Below, piece by piece: positions 29,944 through 38,900 of a stretch of 64,000 nucleotides of DNA (position 1 is the first letter of the stretch; every line of letters begins with the position of its first letter). A model generated the notes under the pieces. The model saw nothing but the letters and a program-made list of their open reading frames with translations, was not told the origin of the DNA and searched no databases. The translations under genes and the position numbers were made by a program. Source of the DNA: Polaromonas sp. (GTDB lineage Bacteria; Pseudomonadota; Gammaproteobacteria; Burkholderiales; Burkholderiaceae_C); contig NZ_JACDDD010000002.1 of NCBI RefSeq assembly GCF_013817205.1, positions 1 to 64,000 of the forward strand, written 5' to 3'.

Positions 29944-30654
29944 TCAGACGTGAACCAGGGTGCCTTCATCTTCACCCAGCACCACACGCTTGAGCGCGCC
30001 GTGTTTGAAGATGCTGAAAATCTTGATCGGCAGCTTCTGGTCGCGGCACAGTGCAAAGGCCGTGGCATCCATCACTTCAAGGTTCTTGCCGATGGCTTCA
30101 TCGAAAGTGATGTTGGTGTAACGCGTCGCTGACGGGTCCTTCTTCGGGTCGGCGGTGTAGACGCCGTCAACCTTGGTGGCCTTGAGCACGATCTCGGCGC
30201 CGATCTCCGCGCCGCGCAGGGCGGCGGCGGTGTCGGTCGTGAAAAACGGGTTGCCGGTGCCGGCCGCAAAAATCACCACCTTGCCCTCTTCGAGGTACTG
30301 CAGGGCCTTAGGACGCACATAGGGCTCGACCACGCGCTCGATACCAATGGCCGACATCACGCGCGGCGTGAGGCCGGCCTTATCCATGGTGTCGCCAAGC
30401 GCCAGCGCATTCATCACGGTGGCCAGCATGCCCATGTAGTCGGCGGTGGCGCGGTCCATGCCGACCGAGCCCCCCGCCACGCCGCGGAAAATATTGCCGC
30501 CGCCGATCACGACCGCGACCTCCACGCCCAGGCGTGTGACCTCGGCAATCTCTTCAACCATGCGCACAATCGTCGCGCGGTTGATGCCGAAGGCATCGTC
30601 CCCCATCAAGGCTTCACCTGAAAGTTTCAACAAGATTCGCTTGTAGGCTGGCAT
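29944..30654 (-). CDS. pyrH: UMP kinase
   Basis: PyrH phosphorylates UMP to UDP, feeding nucleotide and cell-wall precursor pools. It has 236 residues and belongs to the amino-acid-kinase fold. It starts [20 protein letters not shown]. The glycine-rich site [14 protein letters not shown] and the later [20 protein letters not shown] are typical. It follows tsf by 64 bases and precedes frr, the tsf-pyrH-frr arrangement common to many bacteria. Confidence 0.98.
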   Translation of the reverse strand: MPAYKRILLKLSGEALMGDDAFGINRATIVRMVEEIAEVTRLGVEVAVVIGGGNIFRGVAGGSVGMDRATADYMGMLATVMNALALGDTMDKAGLTPRVMSAIGIERVVEPYVRPKALQYLEEGKVVIFAAGTGNPFFTTDTAAALRGAEIGAEIVLKATKVDGVYTADPKKDPSATRYTNITFDEAIGKNLEVMDATAFALCRDQKLPIKIFSIFKHGALKRVVLGEDEGTLVHV

Positions 30655-30718
30655 GAGGGAAGTTCCTGTCGTTTTTATGGGCGTAAGTTTAGCGGCCTTC
30701 AGGGTCAGTTCGGGCTGG

Positions 30719-31630
30719 TCAGCCCTTGGCGGCAGCCACCTGGGCGGCCACTTCAGCGGCGAAATCGTCCACTTTCTTCTCGATGCCTTCGCCGACCACG
30801 TACAAGGTGAAGGACTTCACGGTGGTGGCCTTTTCCTTGAGCATCTGCTCGACGGTCTGCTTGTCGTTCTTCACGAAGGTCTGGTTGTGCAGGCTGACTT
30901 CCTTCAGGTATTTCTGCACGCCGCCTTCGATACGCTTGGCAACAATTTCGGGCGACTGCACCGGCTTGCCGGCGGCCGTGGCCACGGCAGCGTCTTCGGC
31001 GGCCTTGGCGGCAGCCACGGAACGCTCACGCGCTACCAGTTCGGCCGGCACCTGGTCGCTGGACAGCGACACCGGCTTCATCGCAGCCACATGCATGGCC
31101 ACATCCTTGGCGGCGGTTTCGTCGCCGTCAAACTCGACCACCACGCCAATGCGTGTGCCGTGCAGGTAAGACGCGAGCTTGCCACTTTCGAAACGCTGGA
31201 AACGGCGCACCGACATGTTCTCGCCGATCTTGCCGATCAGGCCCTTGCGCACGTCTTCAACCGTCGGGCCGAAACCGTCCAGGCTCAAAGGCATGGCGCC
31301 GATGGCGGCAACATCGGCGGGGTTGTTCTTGACGATGCCCTTGGCCACCGCGTCGGTGAAGGCCAGGAAGCTGTCGTTCTTGGTGACAAAGTCGGTTTCG
31401 CAGTTGATCTCGACCAGCGCGCCAATGCCGCCTTCGCTGTGGTAGGCGATCACGCCTTCAGCGGTGATGCGGGACGCGGCCTTGCCAGCCTTGTTGCCGA
31501 GCTTGACGCGCAGGATTTCTTCAGCTTTTTCGAAGTTGCCTTCGGCCTCGGTCAGTGCCTTCTTGCACTCCATCATCGGGGCGTCGGTTTTTGCGCGCAG
31601 TTCTGCGACCATGCTTGCTGTGATTGCCAT
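30719..31630 (-). CDS. tsf: Translation elongation factor Ts
   Basis: EF-Ts exchanges GDP for GTP on EF-Tu. ATG at 31630 ([20 protein letters not shown]) gives 303 residues, the family length; the ORF-track start is eighteen codons upstream. The N-terminal UBA-like domain carries the conserved [18 protein letters not shown], followed by [20 protein letters not shown] and the Tu-contact element [10 protein letters not shown] symmetric hairpin terminator separates it from rpsB, so tsf may be transcribed at lower level than rpsB or from its own promoter. Confidence 0.98.
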   Translation of the reverse strand: MAITASMVAELRAKTDAPMMECKKALTEAEGNFEKAEEILRVKLGNKAGKAASRITAEGVIAYHSEGGIGALVEINCETDFVTKNDSFLAFTDAVAKGIVKNNPADVAAIGAMPLSLDGFGPTVEDVRKGLIGKIGENMSVRRFQRFESGKLASYLHGTRIGVVVEFDGDETAAKDVAMHVAAMKPVSLSSDQVPAELVARERSVAAAKAAEDAAVATAAGKPVQSPEIVAKRIEGGVQKYLKEVSLHNQTFVKNDKQTVEQMLKEKATTVKSFTLYVVGEGIEKKVDDFAAEVAAQVAAAKG

Positions 31631-31692
31631 CTTGGGTTCTCCGTGTGTCGTGTTGACTTCAAATAAATACGTGCCTTTGGACAAAGGCTGTG

Positions 31693-31719
31693 AAAAAGGG
31701 GCTACGCGAGCCCCTTTTT
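31693..31719 (-). terminator. Symmetric terminator-like hairpin between rpsB and tsf
   Basis: AAAAAGGGGCT and AGCCCCTTTTT form a perfect 11-base-pair stem around a CGCGT loop, ending in a T run on both strands. It lies within the 114-base rpsB-tsf spacer and is likely a partial terminator that sets the S2 to EF-Ts ratio. Confidence 0.75.
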
Positions 31720-31744
31720 CGCGTCAGGCGCAGGGCCGCGGCTA

Positions 31745-32497
31745 TCAGGCAGCGGCGTTTTCCACTTCGACGAATTCGTCGGTGCTTTCGGCGGACACCA
31801 TCTTGACGACTTCATTGCCGGCGCTGGCGCGGCCTTCGATGATGGCGTCGGCAATGCCGCGTGCGTACAGGGCCACGGCCTTGGACGAGTCGTCGTTGCC
31901 GGGGATCACGTAATCGATGCCGATGGGTGAGTGGTTGGAGTCAACCACGCCGATCAGCGGGATGCCCAGCTTCTTGGCTTCGAGGATGGCGATCTTGTGG
32001 AAGCCCACGTCGATCACGAAAATCGCGTCAGGCAGGGCATTCATGTCCTGGATGCCGCCGATGTCTTTTTCCAGCTTTTCCATTTCGCGCTTGAAGGTCA
32101 GCTGCTCTTTTTTGCTCAGGGAATCGAGGCCGACTTCCTGCTGGGCCTTCATTTCCTTGAGACGCTTGATCGAGGTCTTGACCGTCTTGAAGTTGGTCAG
32201 CATGCCGCCCAGCCAGCGCTGGTCGACAAAAGGCACGCCGGCGCGTTTGGCTTCGGCGGAGACCAGCTCGCGGGCCTGGCGCTTGGTGCCGACCATCAGG
32301 ATGGTGCCGCGGTTGGCGGACAGCTGCTTGGCGAACTTCATCGCTTCCTCGAACATCGGCAGCGATTTTTCGAGGTTGATGATGTGAATACGGTTGCGAT
32401 GGCCGAAGATATACGGGGCCATCTTCGGGTTCCAGAAGCGGGTTTGGTGACCGAAATGGACGCCGGCTTCCAGCATTTCACGCATGCTTGTTGACAT
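31745..32497 (-). CDS. rpsB: Small-subunit ribosomal protein S2
   Basis: S2 is a 30S ribosomal protein. The ORF track begins at 32977, but the true start is ATG at 32497 ([20 protein letters not shown]), giving 250 residues with GGAGTATCTCT just upstream. The family motifs [36 protein letters not shown] and the C-terminal [19 protein letters not shown] are clear. It heads the long rpsB-to-rnhB block. An extended -10 promoter lies about 140 bases upstream, leaving a long leader that could be autoregulated by S2, as known in E. coli. Confidence 0.98.
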   Translation of the reverse strand: MSTSMREMLEAGVHFGHQTRFWNPKMAPYIFGHRNRIHIINLEKSLPMFEEAMKFAKQLSANRGTILMVGTKRQARELVSAEAKRAGVPFVDQRWLGGMLTNFKTVKTSIKRLKEMKAQQEVGLDSLSKKEQLTFKREMEKLEKDIGGIQDMNALPDAIFVIDVGFHKIAILEAKKLGIPLIGVVDSNHSPIGIDYVIPGNDDSSKAVALYARGIADAIIEGRASAGNEVVKMVSAESTDEFVEVENAAA

Positions 32498-32638
32498 AGA
32501 GATACTCCAAAGGTTGTGTCTAAAATCAGCGCTTATCACCCGGAGAGCTCTTGTAATAGAGTCGTGCGGGCAACACCTTGAATGGCTGATTTGCGATTTG
32601 CTGCGCGACGGCGGGATTGCCTTTTGCACAGCCTGCTG

Positions 32639-32647
32639 AGTATAACA
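32639..32647 (-). promoter_or_regulatory. Extended -10 promoter for rpsB
   Basis: On the minus strand GGGATGTTATACTCAGC contains TGTTATACT, an extended -10 (TGn + TATACT). A TTGACG further upstream is too far away (26 bases) to be its -35. Transcription from here would give a leader of about 135 bases before rpsB. Confidence 0.5.
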
Positions 32648-32734
32648 TCCCTGCCATCTGTGCCCGGCGGCGTCAATCATCCACCGCTCTGCGCCACTGA
32701 TCATTGCATCGCGTATCCTTCCCAAACACACTGT

Positions 32735-32788
32735 AAAAATGATAGCTGCCTGCATCCGTCCAGCAAGGGCCGGATGCCAATTTGACCC
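32735..32788 (+). repeat. Dispersed palindromic repeat, copy 6 (intergenic)
   Basis: It reads AAAAATGATAGCTGCCTGCA, then TCCGTCCAGCAAGGGCCGGA and TGCCAATTTG. The right half of the core and a full arm are present; the left half of the core is degraded. The arm CGTCCAGCAAGGGC is identical to that of copy 8. Confidence 0.8.
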
Positions 32789-32849
32789 ATAAACACATGC
32801 GTTTTCCCAAAATTGTCCTGATTCACCCCGGTTCATACCGGGCCAAGCC

Positions 32850-34112
32850 ATGAAGGTCGCCGTCATAGGCGCCGGCATCATCGGCATCACCACCGCCTGG
32901 GAACTGGCCCGTGACGGCCACGAGGTCACGGTTTTCGAGCGCCGCGGCGCAGCCGCCGAAGAAGGCAGTTTTGCCAACGCTGGCGTGGTCGCACCCGGCT
33001 ACGTGACGCCCTGGGCCAGCCCGGGCATGCCGCGCAAGGTGCTGGGGCATCTGTTCAGCCGCCATGCGCCTGTCACCCTGGGCCTGCCGCTGTCCGGCAG
33101 CGAGCTGGCCTGGATGTGGAAATGGTGGCGCGCCTGCCGGCTTGAAACCTACCTGTCCAACCGCGCCCGGCTGCAGCGCCTGGCGTTCTACAGCCGGGAA
33201 CGGCTGCACCAGATCACGGCCGACCGGCAGCTCGAATACGACCGCAGTCCGGGCTATCTGGTGCTGCTGCGCGCCGAGGGCGATGCCCGCATGGTGGAGC
33301 TCGGCCTGCAGGTGTTGCGCGACGCCGGGGTGGCTTTCCGCCAGGTCGGTAGCGACGAAGCCCGCAAGATCGAGCCGGCGCTGAATCCGGACACGGCTTT
33401 TCTGGGCGCGATTCATCTGCCGGATGACGAGGTCGCCAACTGCCGGCAGTTCGCTCTGCTGCTCAAAACCGAAGCCCAGCGCCTCGGCGTGAATTTTGAG
33501 TTCAACAAGGCCGTAGCCCATATGGAACGGTCGCATCCAGCTACTTTTTTGATAGCAGGCGAAAGTGCGCCGCGCAGCTTCGACGCGGTGGTGCTGTGTG
33601 CCGGCCTGGCGTCGGCGAGGCTGCTCGGGCCGCTTGGCCTGAAGATTCCGCTGGCGGCGGTCTATGGCTATTCGATCAGCGCCTCAATTCGCGAGCCCCT
33701 CAACGCACCACGCAGCGCACTGATGGACGAACGCTACAAAGTCGCCATTTCGCGATTGGGCAACCGCGTGCGCGTGGCCGGCAGCGCCGAGCTTGGCGGC
33801 AACCCGGACAAAAAGCGGGCGGCCTCGGTGCAAACGCTGTACAAGGTGCTGCAGGACTGGTTTCCGGGCGCTGCACAAACCTCCAACACGGGCGCCAGCG
33901 TGCAAGAGTGGAAAGGCGCCCGTCCCATGCTGCCGGACGGCCCGCCCATCATCGGCGCCAGCGGCCTGCCCGGCCTGTGGCTCAACCTGGGCCACGGCTC
34001 CAGCGGCTGGGCCCTGAGTTGTGGCAGCGCGCGAGCTGTGGCCGACCTGGTAGCCGGCCACGCGCCAGCCATTGACATGGACGGGCTTGATGTGGGTCGG
34101 CTGACGCGCTGA
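32850..34112 (+). CDS. FAD-dependent D-amino-acid dehydrogenase (DadA-like)
   Basis: This flavoprotein of the DAO/DadA family probably oxidises D-amino acids to 2-oxoacids and passes electrons to the respiratory chain. It has 420 residues, close to DadA. The N-terminal dinucleotide-binding site is [19 protein letters not shown] with the acidic end [25 protein letters not shown] is the DadA-type substrate-side motif. The C-terminal FAD contact is [17 protein letters not shown]. Residues [13 protein letters not shown] are encoded by a palindromic repeat copy. It is divergent from rpsB and lies 18 bases before the NAD(P)HX repair gene. The actual substrate is not certain. Confidence 0.88.
   Translation: MKVAVIGAGIIGITTAWELARDGHEVTVFERRGAAAEEGSFANAGVVAPGYVTPWASPGMPRKVLGHLFSRHAPVTLGLPLSGSELAWMWKWWRACRLETYLSNRARLQRLAFYSRERLHQITADRQLEYDRSPGYLVLLRAEGDARMVELGLQVLRDAGVAFRQVGSDEARKIEPALNPDTAFLGAIHLPDDEVANCRQFALLLKTEAQRLGVNFEFNKAVAHMERSHPATFLIAGESAPRSFDAVVLCAGLASARLLGPLGLKIPLAAVYGYSISASIREPLNAPRSALMDERYKVAISRLGNRVRVAGSAELGGNPDKKRAASVQTLYKVLQDWFPGAAQTSNTGASVQEWKGARPMLPDGPPIIGASGLPGLWLNLGHGSSGWALSCGSARAVADLVAGHAPAIDMDGLDVGRLTR
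33540..33570 (+). repeat. Dispersed palindromic repeat, copy 7 (inside the dadA-like gene)
   Basis: Core GCTACTTTTTTGATAGC is followed by AGGCGAAAGTGCG; only the core and a short degenerate arm remain. It is in frame and encodes about ten residues between two strands of the FAD-binding region. Confidence 0.65.
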
Positions 34113-34130
34113 CAGCCGCACAATCAGGCC

Positions 34131-35693
34131 ATGCACAAGCTCTCACACGCCCAGACGCTTCCCCTGCATGGTGTGGCGGCCACGCGCCGGCTGGAGCAGC
34201 AAGCGGCGGCGGCCCTGCCACCGCACACGCTGATGCAGCGCGCCGGGTTGGCGACGGCGCGCCTGGCGCGGGCACTGGCGCCGCATGCCCAGCAGATCTG
34301 GATCGCCTGCGGGCCGGGCAACAACGGCGGCGACGGCCTCGAAGCCGCCTGCCATCTGCACCAGTGGGGCAAAACAGTCACGGTGACCTGGCTGGGTGAA
34401 GCGGGCGAACGCGAGGGCAAGCTTCCCGCCGACGCGATGGCCGCGCTGCAGCGGGCCCGCTCCGCCGGTGTCCGCTTTGCCGACGCCCCGCCGCCCGGCG
34501 TCGACTTCGCCATCGACGCGCTGCTGGGCATAGGCGCCAGACCAGGAAGTGACGCCTCAGACGCCGGCGCCGCCCTGATCGCGCAATGGCTGCAATGGTT
34601 GCGCAACACCAGTCAGCCGGTGCTGGCACTGGACATTCCGAGCGGACTTGATGCCGATACGGGAACTGATTTTGCTCCTGAATCGATAGCTACTTGCGCC
34701 CGTCCAGCAAGGGCTGGAGCCCGTTTTTGTTTGAGTTTTTTGACCCTGAAGCCGGGTCTGTTCACCGCATCCGGAAGAGACCTCGCCGGGCAAGTCTGGT
34801 GGGACGACCTGGGCGTCACGGTTCCCGCAGAGAACACACCCGACGCCTGGCTGGCAGGGCAGGACTGCTGCAGTGCCGGCGGGCGCGCCGAGGTCCGCCA
34901 CAGCAGCCACAAGGGCACGTTCGGCGACGTGGCCGTCATTGGCGGCGAGTCGAAGGGCAGCACCCACATGGCCGGCGCCGCGCTGCTGGCCGGCCGTGCG
35001 GCCCTGCATGCCGGTGCCGGGCGGGTGTTTGTTGCCTTGCTGGGCAGCCCGAGCCTGACCCTGGACCCGCGGCAGCCCGAACTGATGTTTCGCAACCCCG
35101 GGGCTCTGGACTTGGCCCACCAGACAATCGTTTGCGGTTGTGGCGGCGGCAATGCCGTCGCCGCAGTACTGCCAAAAATTTTGTCGAAGGCGCCAGCCCT
35201 GGTGCTCGACGCCGATGGGCTCAACGCCGTGGCCGGTGACACGTCCCTGCAAGCCCTGCTGCGCGCCCGGGCTGCGAGAGGCTGGCGCACCATTCTGAGT
35301 CCGCATCCGCTGGAGGCCGCGCGCCTGCTCGGCAGCTGCACGACCGACGTGCAGTCGAACCGCCCGGAAGCGGCAAAGCGGCTCGCCACGCAATTTCAGT
35401 GTGTGGTGGTACTCAAGGGTTCCGGCACGGTGATTGCCGCGCCAGCCGCCATTCCGGTGATCAACCCTACCGGCAATGCGCGCTTGGCCACGGCCGGCAC
35501 CGGCGATGTGTTGGCAGGCATGTTGGGCGCGGCACTGGCCGCCGGGCTGCCGGCTTTTGAAGCTGCCTGCGGCGCGGTATTCCAGCATGGCCAGTTCGCG
35601 GACAACTGGCCGCCGGGGCAGGCACTGACCGCCTCGGAGTTAGCCCAGAACCATCAGGCCGATCTGCAGCAAGAGCAGCAGCACCAGCGCTGA
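34131..35693 (+). CDS. nnr: Bifunctional NAD(P)H-hydrate epimerase / dehydratase
   Basis: Nnr repairs damaged NADH and NADPH hydrates. It has 520 residues. The N-terminal epimerase (YjeF_N, about 20-225) contains IWIACGPGNNGGDGLEAAC and LALDIPSGLDADTG. The C-terminal ADP-dependent dehydratase (about 245-515) has AVIGGESKGSTHMAGAALLA and the signature [19 protein letters not shown] near residue 455. The peptide ESIATCARPARAGARFCLSF, in the epimerase domain just after the LDIPSGLDADTG motif, is encoded by a palindromic repeat. The 3' end overlaps the convergent yggT gene by 54 bases. Confidence 0.95.
   Translation: MHKLSHAQTLPLHGVAATRRLEQQAAAALPPHTLMQRAGLATARLARALAPHAQQIWIACGPGNNGGDGLEAACHLHQWGKTVTVTWLGEAGEREGKLPADAMAALQRARSAGVRFADAPPPGVDFAIDALLGIGARPGSDASDAGAALIAQWLQWLRNTSQPVLALDIPSGLDADTGTDFAPESIATCARPARAGARFCLSFLTLKPGLFTASGRDLAGQVWWDDLGVTVPAENTPDAWLAGQDCCSAGGRAEVRHSSHKGTFGDVAVIGGESKGSTHMAGAALLAGRAALHAGAGRVFVALLGSPSLTLDPRQPELMFRNPGALDLAHQTIVCGCGGGNAVAAVLPKILSKAPALVLDADGLNAVAGDTSLQALLRARAARGWRTILSPHPLEAARLLGSCTTDVQSNRPEAAKRLATQFQCVVVLKGSGTVIAAPAAIPVINPTGNARLATAGTGDVLAGMLGAALAAGLPAFEAACGAVFQHGQFADNWPPGQALTASELAQNHQADLQQEQQHQR
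34674..34740 (+). repeat. Dispersed palindromic repeat, copy 8 (inside nnr)
   Basis: Core GCTCCTGAATCGATAGC is followed by TACTTGCGCCCGTCCAGCAA and GGGCTGGAGCCCGTTTTTG. It is the best-preserved copy, with the full arm and the T-rich end. It runs sense to nnr and is open through about 22 codons. Confidence 0.9.
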
Positions 35694-36200
35694 CAGGTCG
35701 ACCCCGCCGATTTGCGGGATCACCCGGCGCAGCGGCGCCAGCAGGGGCTCGGTCAGGCGTCCCAGCAGGCCATATATCGGCGAGCCGGGCTGCACCCAGG
35801 AAGTGATCGCAAACGCCAGCACGGCGATAAAAGCCACCTGCAGGGCCACGCGCAGCAGCATCTTCAGCGCGCCCAGCAGCAAGGCCGGCAGCAACATGGG
35901 GCTGACAACCTGCATGGCGCCGGACAACATGCCGATCAGCAGCACACTGAGCAAAACATACAGCAGCGCCAGCACAAAGGCTGCCAGCACGCTGGCCCAG
36001 TCCACACGTGATTGCGCCACTGCGGTGGGCAGCACGCGGCGCAGGGGCTTGACGATCCAGTCGCTGACCGCCATCACGAAGATCCCCGGCTGAGCGCGCA
36101 TGTTGATGCGCAGGTAGTTCATCCAGGCGCGCAGCAGGGCCGCACCGATCAGCACAAAAAACAGTGTTTCAAGCAGAAACGCCAGGATCCGGATCAGCAT
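35640..36200 (-). CDS. YggT family integral membrane protein
   Basis: This is a 186-residue inner-membrane protein with two YGGT-type repeats, each a hydrophobic helix pair around a basic turn (WIVKPLRRVLP and LTEPLLAPLRRVIP). The function is not firmly known; relatives are linked to osmotic tolerance and cell division or Z-ring placement. It begins five bases after the rnr stop and so is co-transcribed with RNase R. It overlaps the convergent nnr gene by 54 bases. Confidence 0.9.
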   Translation of the reverse strand: MLIRILAFLLETLFFVLIGAALLRAWMNYLRINMRAQPGIFVMAVSDWIVKPLRRVLPTAVAQSRVDWASVLAAFVLALLYVLLSVLLIGMLSGAMQVVSPMLLPALLLGALKMLLRVALQVAFIAVLAFAITSWVQPGSPIYGLLGRLTEPLLAPLRRVIPQIGGVDLSALVLLLLLQIGLMVLG

Positions 36201-36205
36201 GCTGC

Positions 36206-38545
36206 TCAGCGCCTGGGTTTCTTGCTGCCGGATTTGCGGCTGGCGCTGCCGGCAGACTTCTTGACCGCCGCTTTCAGCGACTGGATCGGGGAGGCCGCCG
36301 TGCGGCTGCCTCCGGCGCTGCTGCCACGTCCACTGGCGCCTTGCCCGCTTCGCTTGTCGCCGCGTTTTTCCGCACGTTTGTCGCCACGCTCACCGGCGCC
36401 ACGGGCCGATCCGCGCTCCTGCTCGGGCAGGTCGCCGGCGCGCCCGCCAGTCTTGTCCTTCATGGCCCGCGTCAGCAACTCCTCGCCCTCGCGAACCAGG
36501 CGGAAGTCGATCTTGCGGCCGTCCAGGTCCACGCGGCTGACCTGCACCCGCACCCGTGTGCCGATGGCATAACGGATGCCGGTGCGTTCGCCACGCAACT
36601 CCTGGCGCGCCTCGTCGAACTTGAAGTACTCGCCACCCAGTTCAGTGATGTGCACCAGGCCTTCGACATACATGGCGTCCAGTGTCACGAAGATGCCAAA
36701 GCCGGCAGCCGAGGTGACCACACCGCCGAACTCCTCGCCCAGGTGTTCGCGCATGTATTTGCACTTGAGCCAGGCTTCGACGTCGCGGCTGGCCTCGTCG
36801 GCGCGCCGCTCATTCGCGCTGCAATGCAGGCCGGCGGCCAGCCACGCCAGCTGGTCCACACTGAATTTTTTCGGCTTTTGCGTTGGGTCGCTGACACGCG
36901 ATGCCAGCCGCTTGGACAACTTGGCCTCGGCCTCCCCCGGCGTCGGCAGGGTCGGCAACTGGTAAGTCGTCTGGTTCAGGATGGCCTTGATGACGCGGTG
37001 CACCAGCAGGTCGGGGTAGCGCCGGATCGGGCTGGTGAAGTGGGTGTAGGCCTCGTAGGCTAGGCCGAAGTGGCCGTTGTTCATCGGCGTGTAAATCGCC
37101 TGCTGCATGGAGCGCAGCAGCATGGAATGGATTTGCTGCGCATCGGCACGGTCCTTGGTCGCCACGGCAATTTGCTGGAATTCGCCGGGGCTCGGGTCGT
37201 CGCTGATGGTCATGCCCAGGCCGATGGCCTTGAGGTAGTTGCGCAGCATGTCTTTTTTCTCGGGTGTCGGCCCTTCGTGCACCCGGAACAGGCCCACATG
37301 TTTGCTCTGCGAGATGTAGTCGGCTGAACACACATTGGCCGCCAGCATGGATTCCTCGATCAGCCGGTGCGCAACGTTGCGTGTGCGCGGCACGATTTTT
37401 TCAATCCGGCCGGCGTCGTCGCAGACGATCTGGGTTTCGGTGGTTTCAAAATCCACCGCACCACGAACGCTGCGCTCCTTGAGCAATGCCTGGTAGACGT
37501 CGTGCAGGTCCAGTAGGTGCGGCACCAGGACCTTGCGCTGCGTCGCCTCGGGCCCGCGCGTGTTGCCGAGGATGGCAGCGACTTCGGTGTAGGTGAAACG
37601 CGCGTGGCTGAACATAACGGCCGGGTAAAACTGGTAGGCGTGAACCTCACCCTTGGCGTTGACCAGCATGTCGCAGACCATGCACAGGCGCTCGACATTC
37701 GGGTTGAGCGAACACAGGCCGTTGGACAGTTTTTCCGGCAGCATGGGAATCACGCGGCGAGGGAAATAAACACTGGTCGCACGGTCGTAGGCATCGACGT
37801 CGATCGCGCTGCCCGTCTCGACATAGTGACTGACATCAGCAATCGCGACCAGCAGGCGCCATCCTTTGCCGCGCCCCACCTTGGTCGGCTCGCAATAAAC
37901 TGCGTCGTCGAAATCCCGGGCGTCTTCGCCGTCGATGGTCACCAGCGGAACGTCGGTCAGGTCCACGCGGCCTTTTTTATCCGCCGCCCGCACCCCATCG
38001 GGCAGGGCGCGCGCGAGGGCCAACGCTGCATCACTGAACTCATGCGGCACACCATATTTGCGCACGGCGATTTCAATCTCCATGCCGGGATCGTCGATCT
38101 CGCCGAGCACTTCCTTGACGCGCCCCACCGGCTGGCCGAACAGCGCTGGCGGCTCGGTCAGTTGCACCACCACAATCTGGCCGGTTTTGGCAGTACCCGT
38201 GGCCCCCTTGGGGATCAGCACATCCTGACCATAACGCTTGTCTTCCGGCGCCACCAGCCAGACACCGCTTTCCTGCAGCAGACGGCCAATGATGGGGTTG
38301 GATGAACGCTCGATGATTTCGGTGACCCGTCCTTCGGGACGGTTCTTGCGGTCGTGCCGCACGATGCGCGCCTTGACACGGTCCTTGTGCAACACGGCAC
38401 GCATTTCATTGGGCGGCAGGTAGATATCGGCCTCGCCGTCGTCGCGTTGCACGAAGCCGTGGCCATCACGGTGGCCCGAAACAGTGCCTTCAAATTCGGC
38501 AAGCAGCCCGGCGCCCTGGCCGGTACTTTGGGTAGTTGTTTTGAT
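36206..38545 (-). CDS. rnr: Ribonuclease R
   Basis: RNase R is a processive 3'-5' exoribonuclease for structured RNA and ribosome quality control. The cold-shock region begins FEGTVSGHRDGHGFVQRDDG. The RNB catalytic centre carries DGEDARDFDDAVYCEP. A C-terminal S1 domain (FGIFVTLDAMYVEGLVHITE) and a very basic tail (SASRKSGSKKPRR) follow. The ORF track starts at a TTG inside the antisense of tRNA-Leu, which is implausible. No ATG, GTG or TTG lies close in front of the conserved region. The codon with the best ribosome site (AAGAAGAGAG, 7-base spacing) is ATC at 38545, which I use provisionally. The next TTG upstream is at about 38593. The usual N-terminal HTH domain appears absent. Confidence 0.85.
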   Translation of the reverse strand: MKTTTQSTGQGAGLLAEFEGTVSGHRDGHGFVQRDDGEADIYLPPNEMRAVLHKDRVKARIVRHDRKNRPEGRVTEIIERSSNPIIGRLLQESGVWLVAPEDKRYGQDVLIPKGATGTAKTGQIVVVQLTEPPALFGQPVGRVKEVLGEIDDPGMEIEIAVRKYGVPHEFSDAALALARALPDGVRAADKKGRVDLTDVPLVTIDGEDARDFDDAVYCEPTKVGRGKGWRLLVAIADVSHYVETGSAIDVDAYDRATSVYFPRRVIPMLPEKLSNGLCSLNPNVERLCMVCDMLVNAKGEVHAYQFYPAVMFSHARFTYTEVAAILGNTRGPEATQRKVLVPHLLDLHDVYQALLKERSVRGAVDFETTETQIVCDDAGRIEKIVPRTRNVAHRLIEESMLAANVCSADYISQSKHVGLFRVHEGPTPEKKDMLRNYLKAIGLGMTISDDPSPGEFQQIAVATKDRADAQQIHSMLLRSMQQAIYTPMNNGHFGLAYEAYTHFTSPIRRYPDLLVHRVIKAILNQTTYQLPTLPTPGEAEAKLSKRLASRVSDPTQKPKKFSVDQLAWLAAGLHCSANERRADEASRDVEAWLKCKYMREHLGEEFGGVVTSAAGFGIFVTLDAMYVEGLVHITELGGEYFKFDEARQELRGERTGIRYAIGTRVRVQVSRVDLDGRKIDFRLVREGEELLTRAMKDKTGGRAGDLPEQERGSARGAGERGDKRAEKRGDKRSGQGASGRGSSAGGSRTAASPIQSLKAAVKKSAGSASRKSGSKKPRR

Positions 38546-38715
38546 AACTGATCTCTCTTCTTGAGATGGTTGATTGTCGAAATTCAGCAAAAAACGCGCC
38601 GGTGACCGGTCCGCATCTGCTTGTTGTGGGAGCAGCCAAAACAGCTGCAATGTGGACGAAAATTTTTGAAGTCCGCCCCGGAAAAACCATTCTGTAATGG
38701 TACACTGCTGGCTGT

Positions 38716-38800
38716 GCCCGGGTGGCGGAATTGGTAGACGCGCACGGTTCAGGTCCGTGTATCGCAAGATGTGGAGATTCGAGTTCTCTCCCGGGCACCA
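38716..38800 (+). tRNA. tRNA-Leu (anticodon CAG)
   Basis: The acceptor stem GCCCGGG pairs with CCCGGGC, and CCA is encoded. The anticodon stem-loop CACGG-TTCAGGT-CCGTG gives anticodon CAG. The variable arm is long, as expected for tRNA-Leu, and the T loop is TTCGAGT. Length is 85 bases. It is divergent from rnr and followed by a strong terminator. Confidence 0.97.
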
Positions 38801-38833
38801 GATACAACAAAACCAGCAAAAACTGGAGCTAAC

Positions 38834-38862
38834 AAGGCCGCTGCCAACCCAGCGGCCTTTTT
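38834..38862 (+). terminator. Terminator after tRNA-Leu
   Basis: AAGGCCGCT and AGCGGCCTT form a nine-base-pair stem around an eight-base loop, followed by a T run ending TTTTTGC. It lies 34 bases after the tRNA. Confidence 0.85.
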
Positions 38863-38900
38863 GCTTTCAGGCGCCTTGCAAGCCACCGTTGCAGGCTTTC

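Larger units (their letters stand above)
32498..32849 (+). other. 352-base divergent intergenic region rpsB / dadA-like
   Basis: It holds the rpsB leader and its probable extended -10 promoter on the minus strand (near 32640) and a copy of the palindromic repeat (32735-32788). About 60 further bases lead into the dadA-like gene. I see no additional gene; the short ORFs listed here have no recognisable product. Confidence 0.7.

Noticed and set aside
32498-32977. ORF-track N-terminal extension of rpsB to 32977
   Set aside because: It would add 160 non-conserved residues, cross the promoter and repeat, and ignore the well-placed ATG with a ribosome site at 32497.
38546-38767. N-terminal extension of RNase R into the tRNA-Leu region
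   Set aside because: The extension starts at a TTG inside the tRNA antisense, reads through the tRNA promoter and has no similarity to the RNase R N-terminus.
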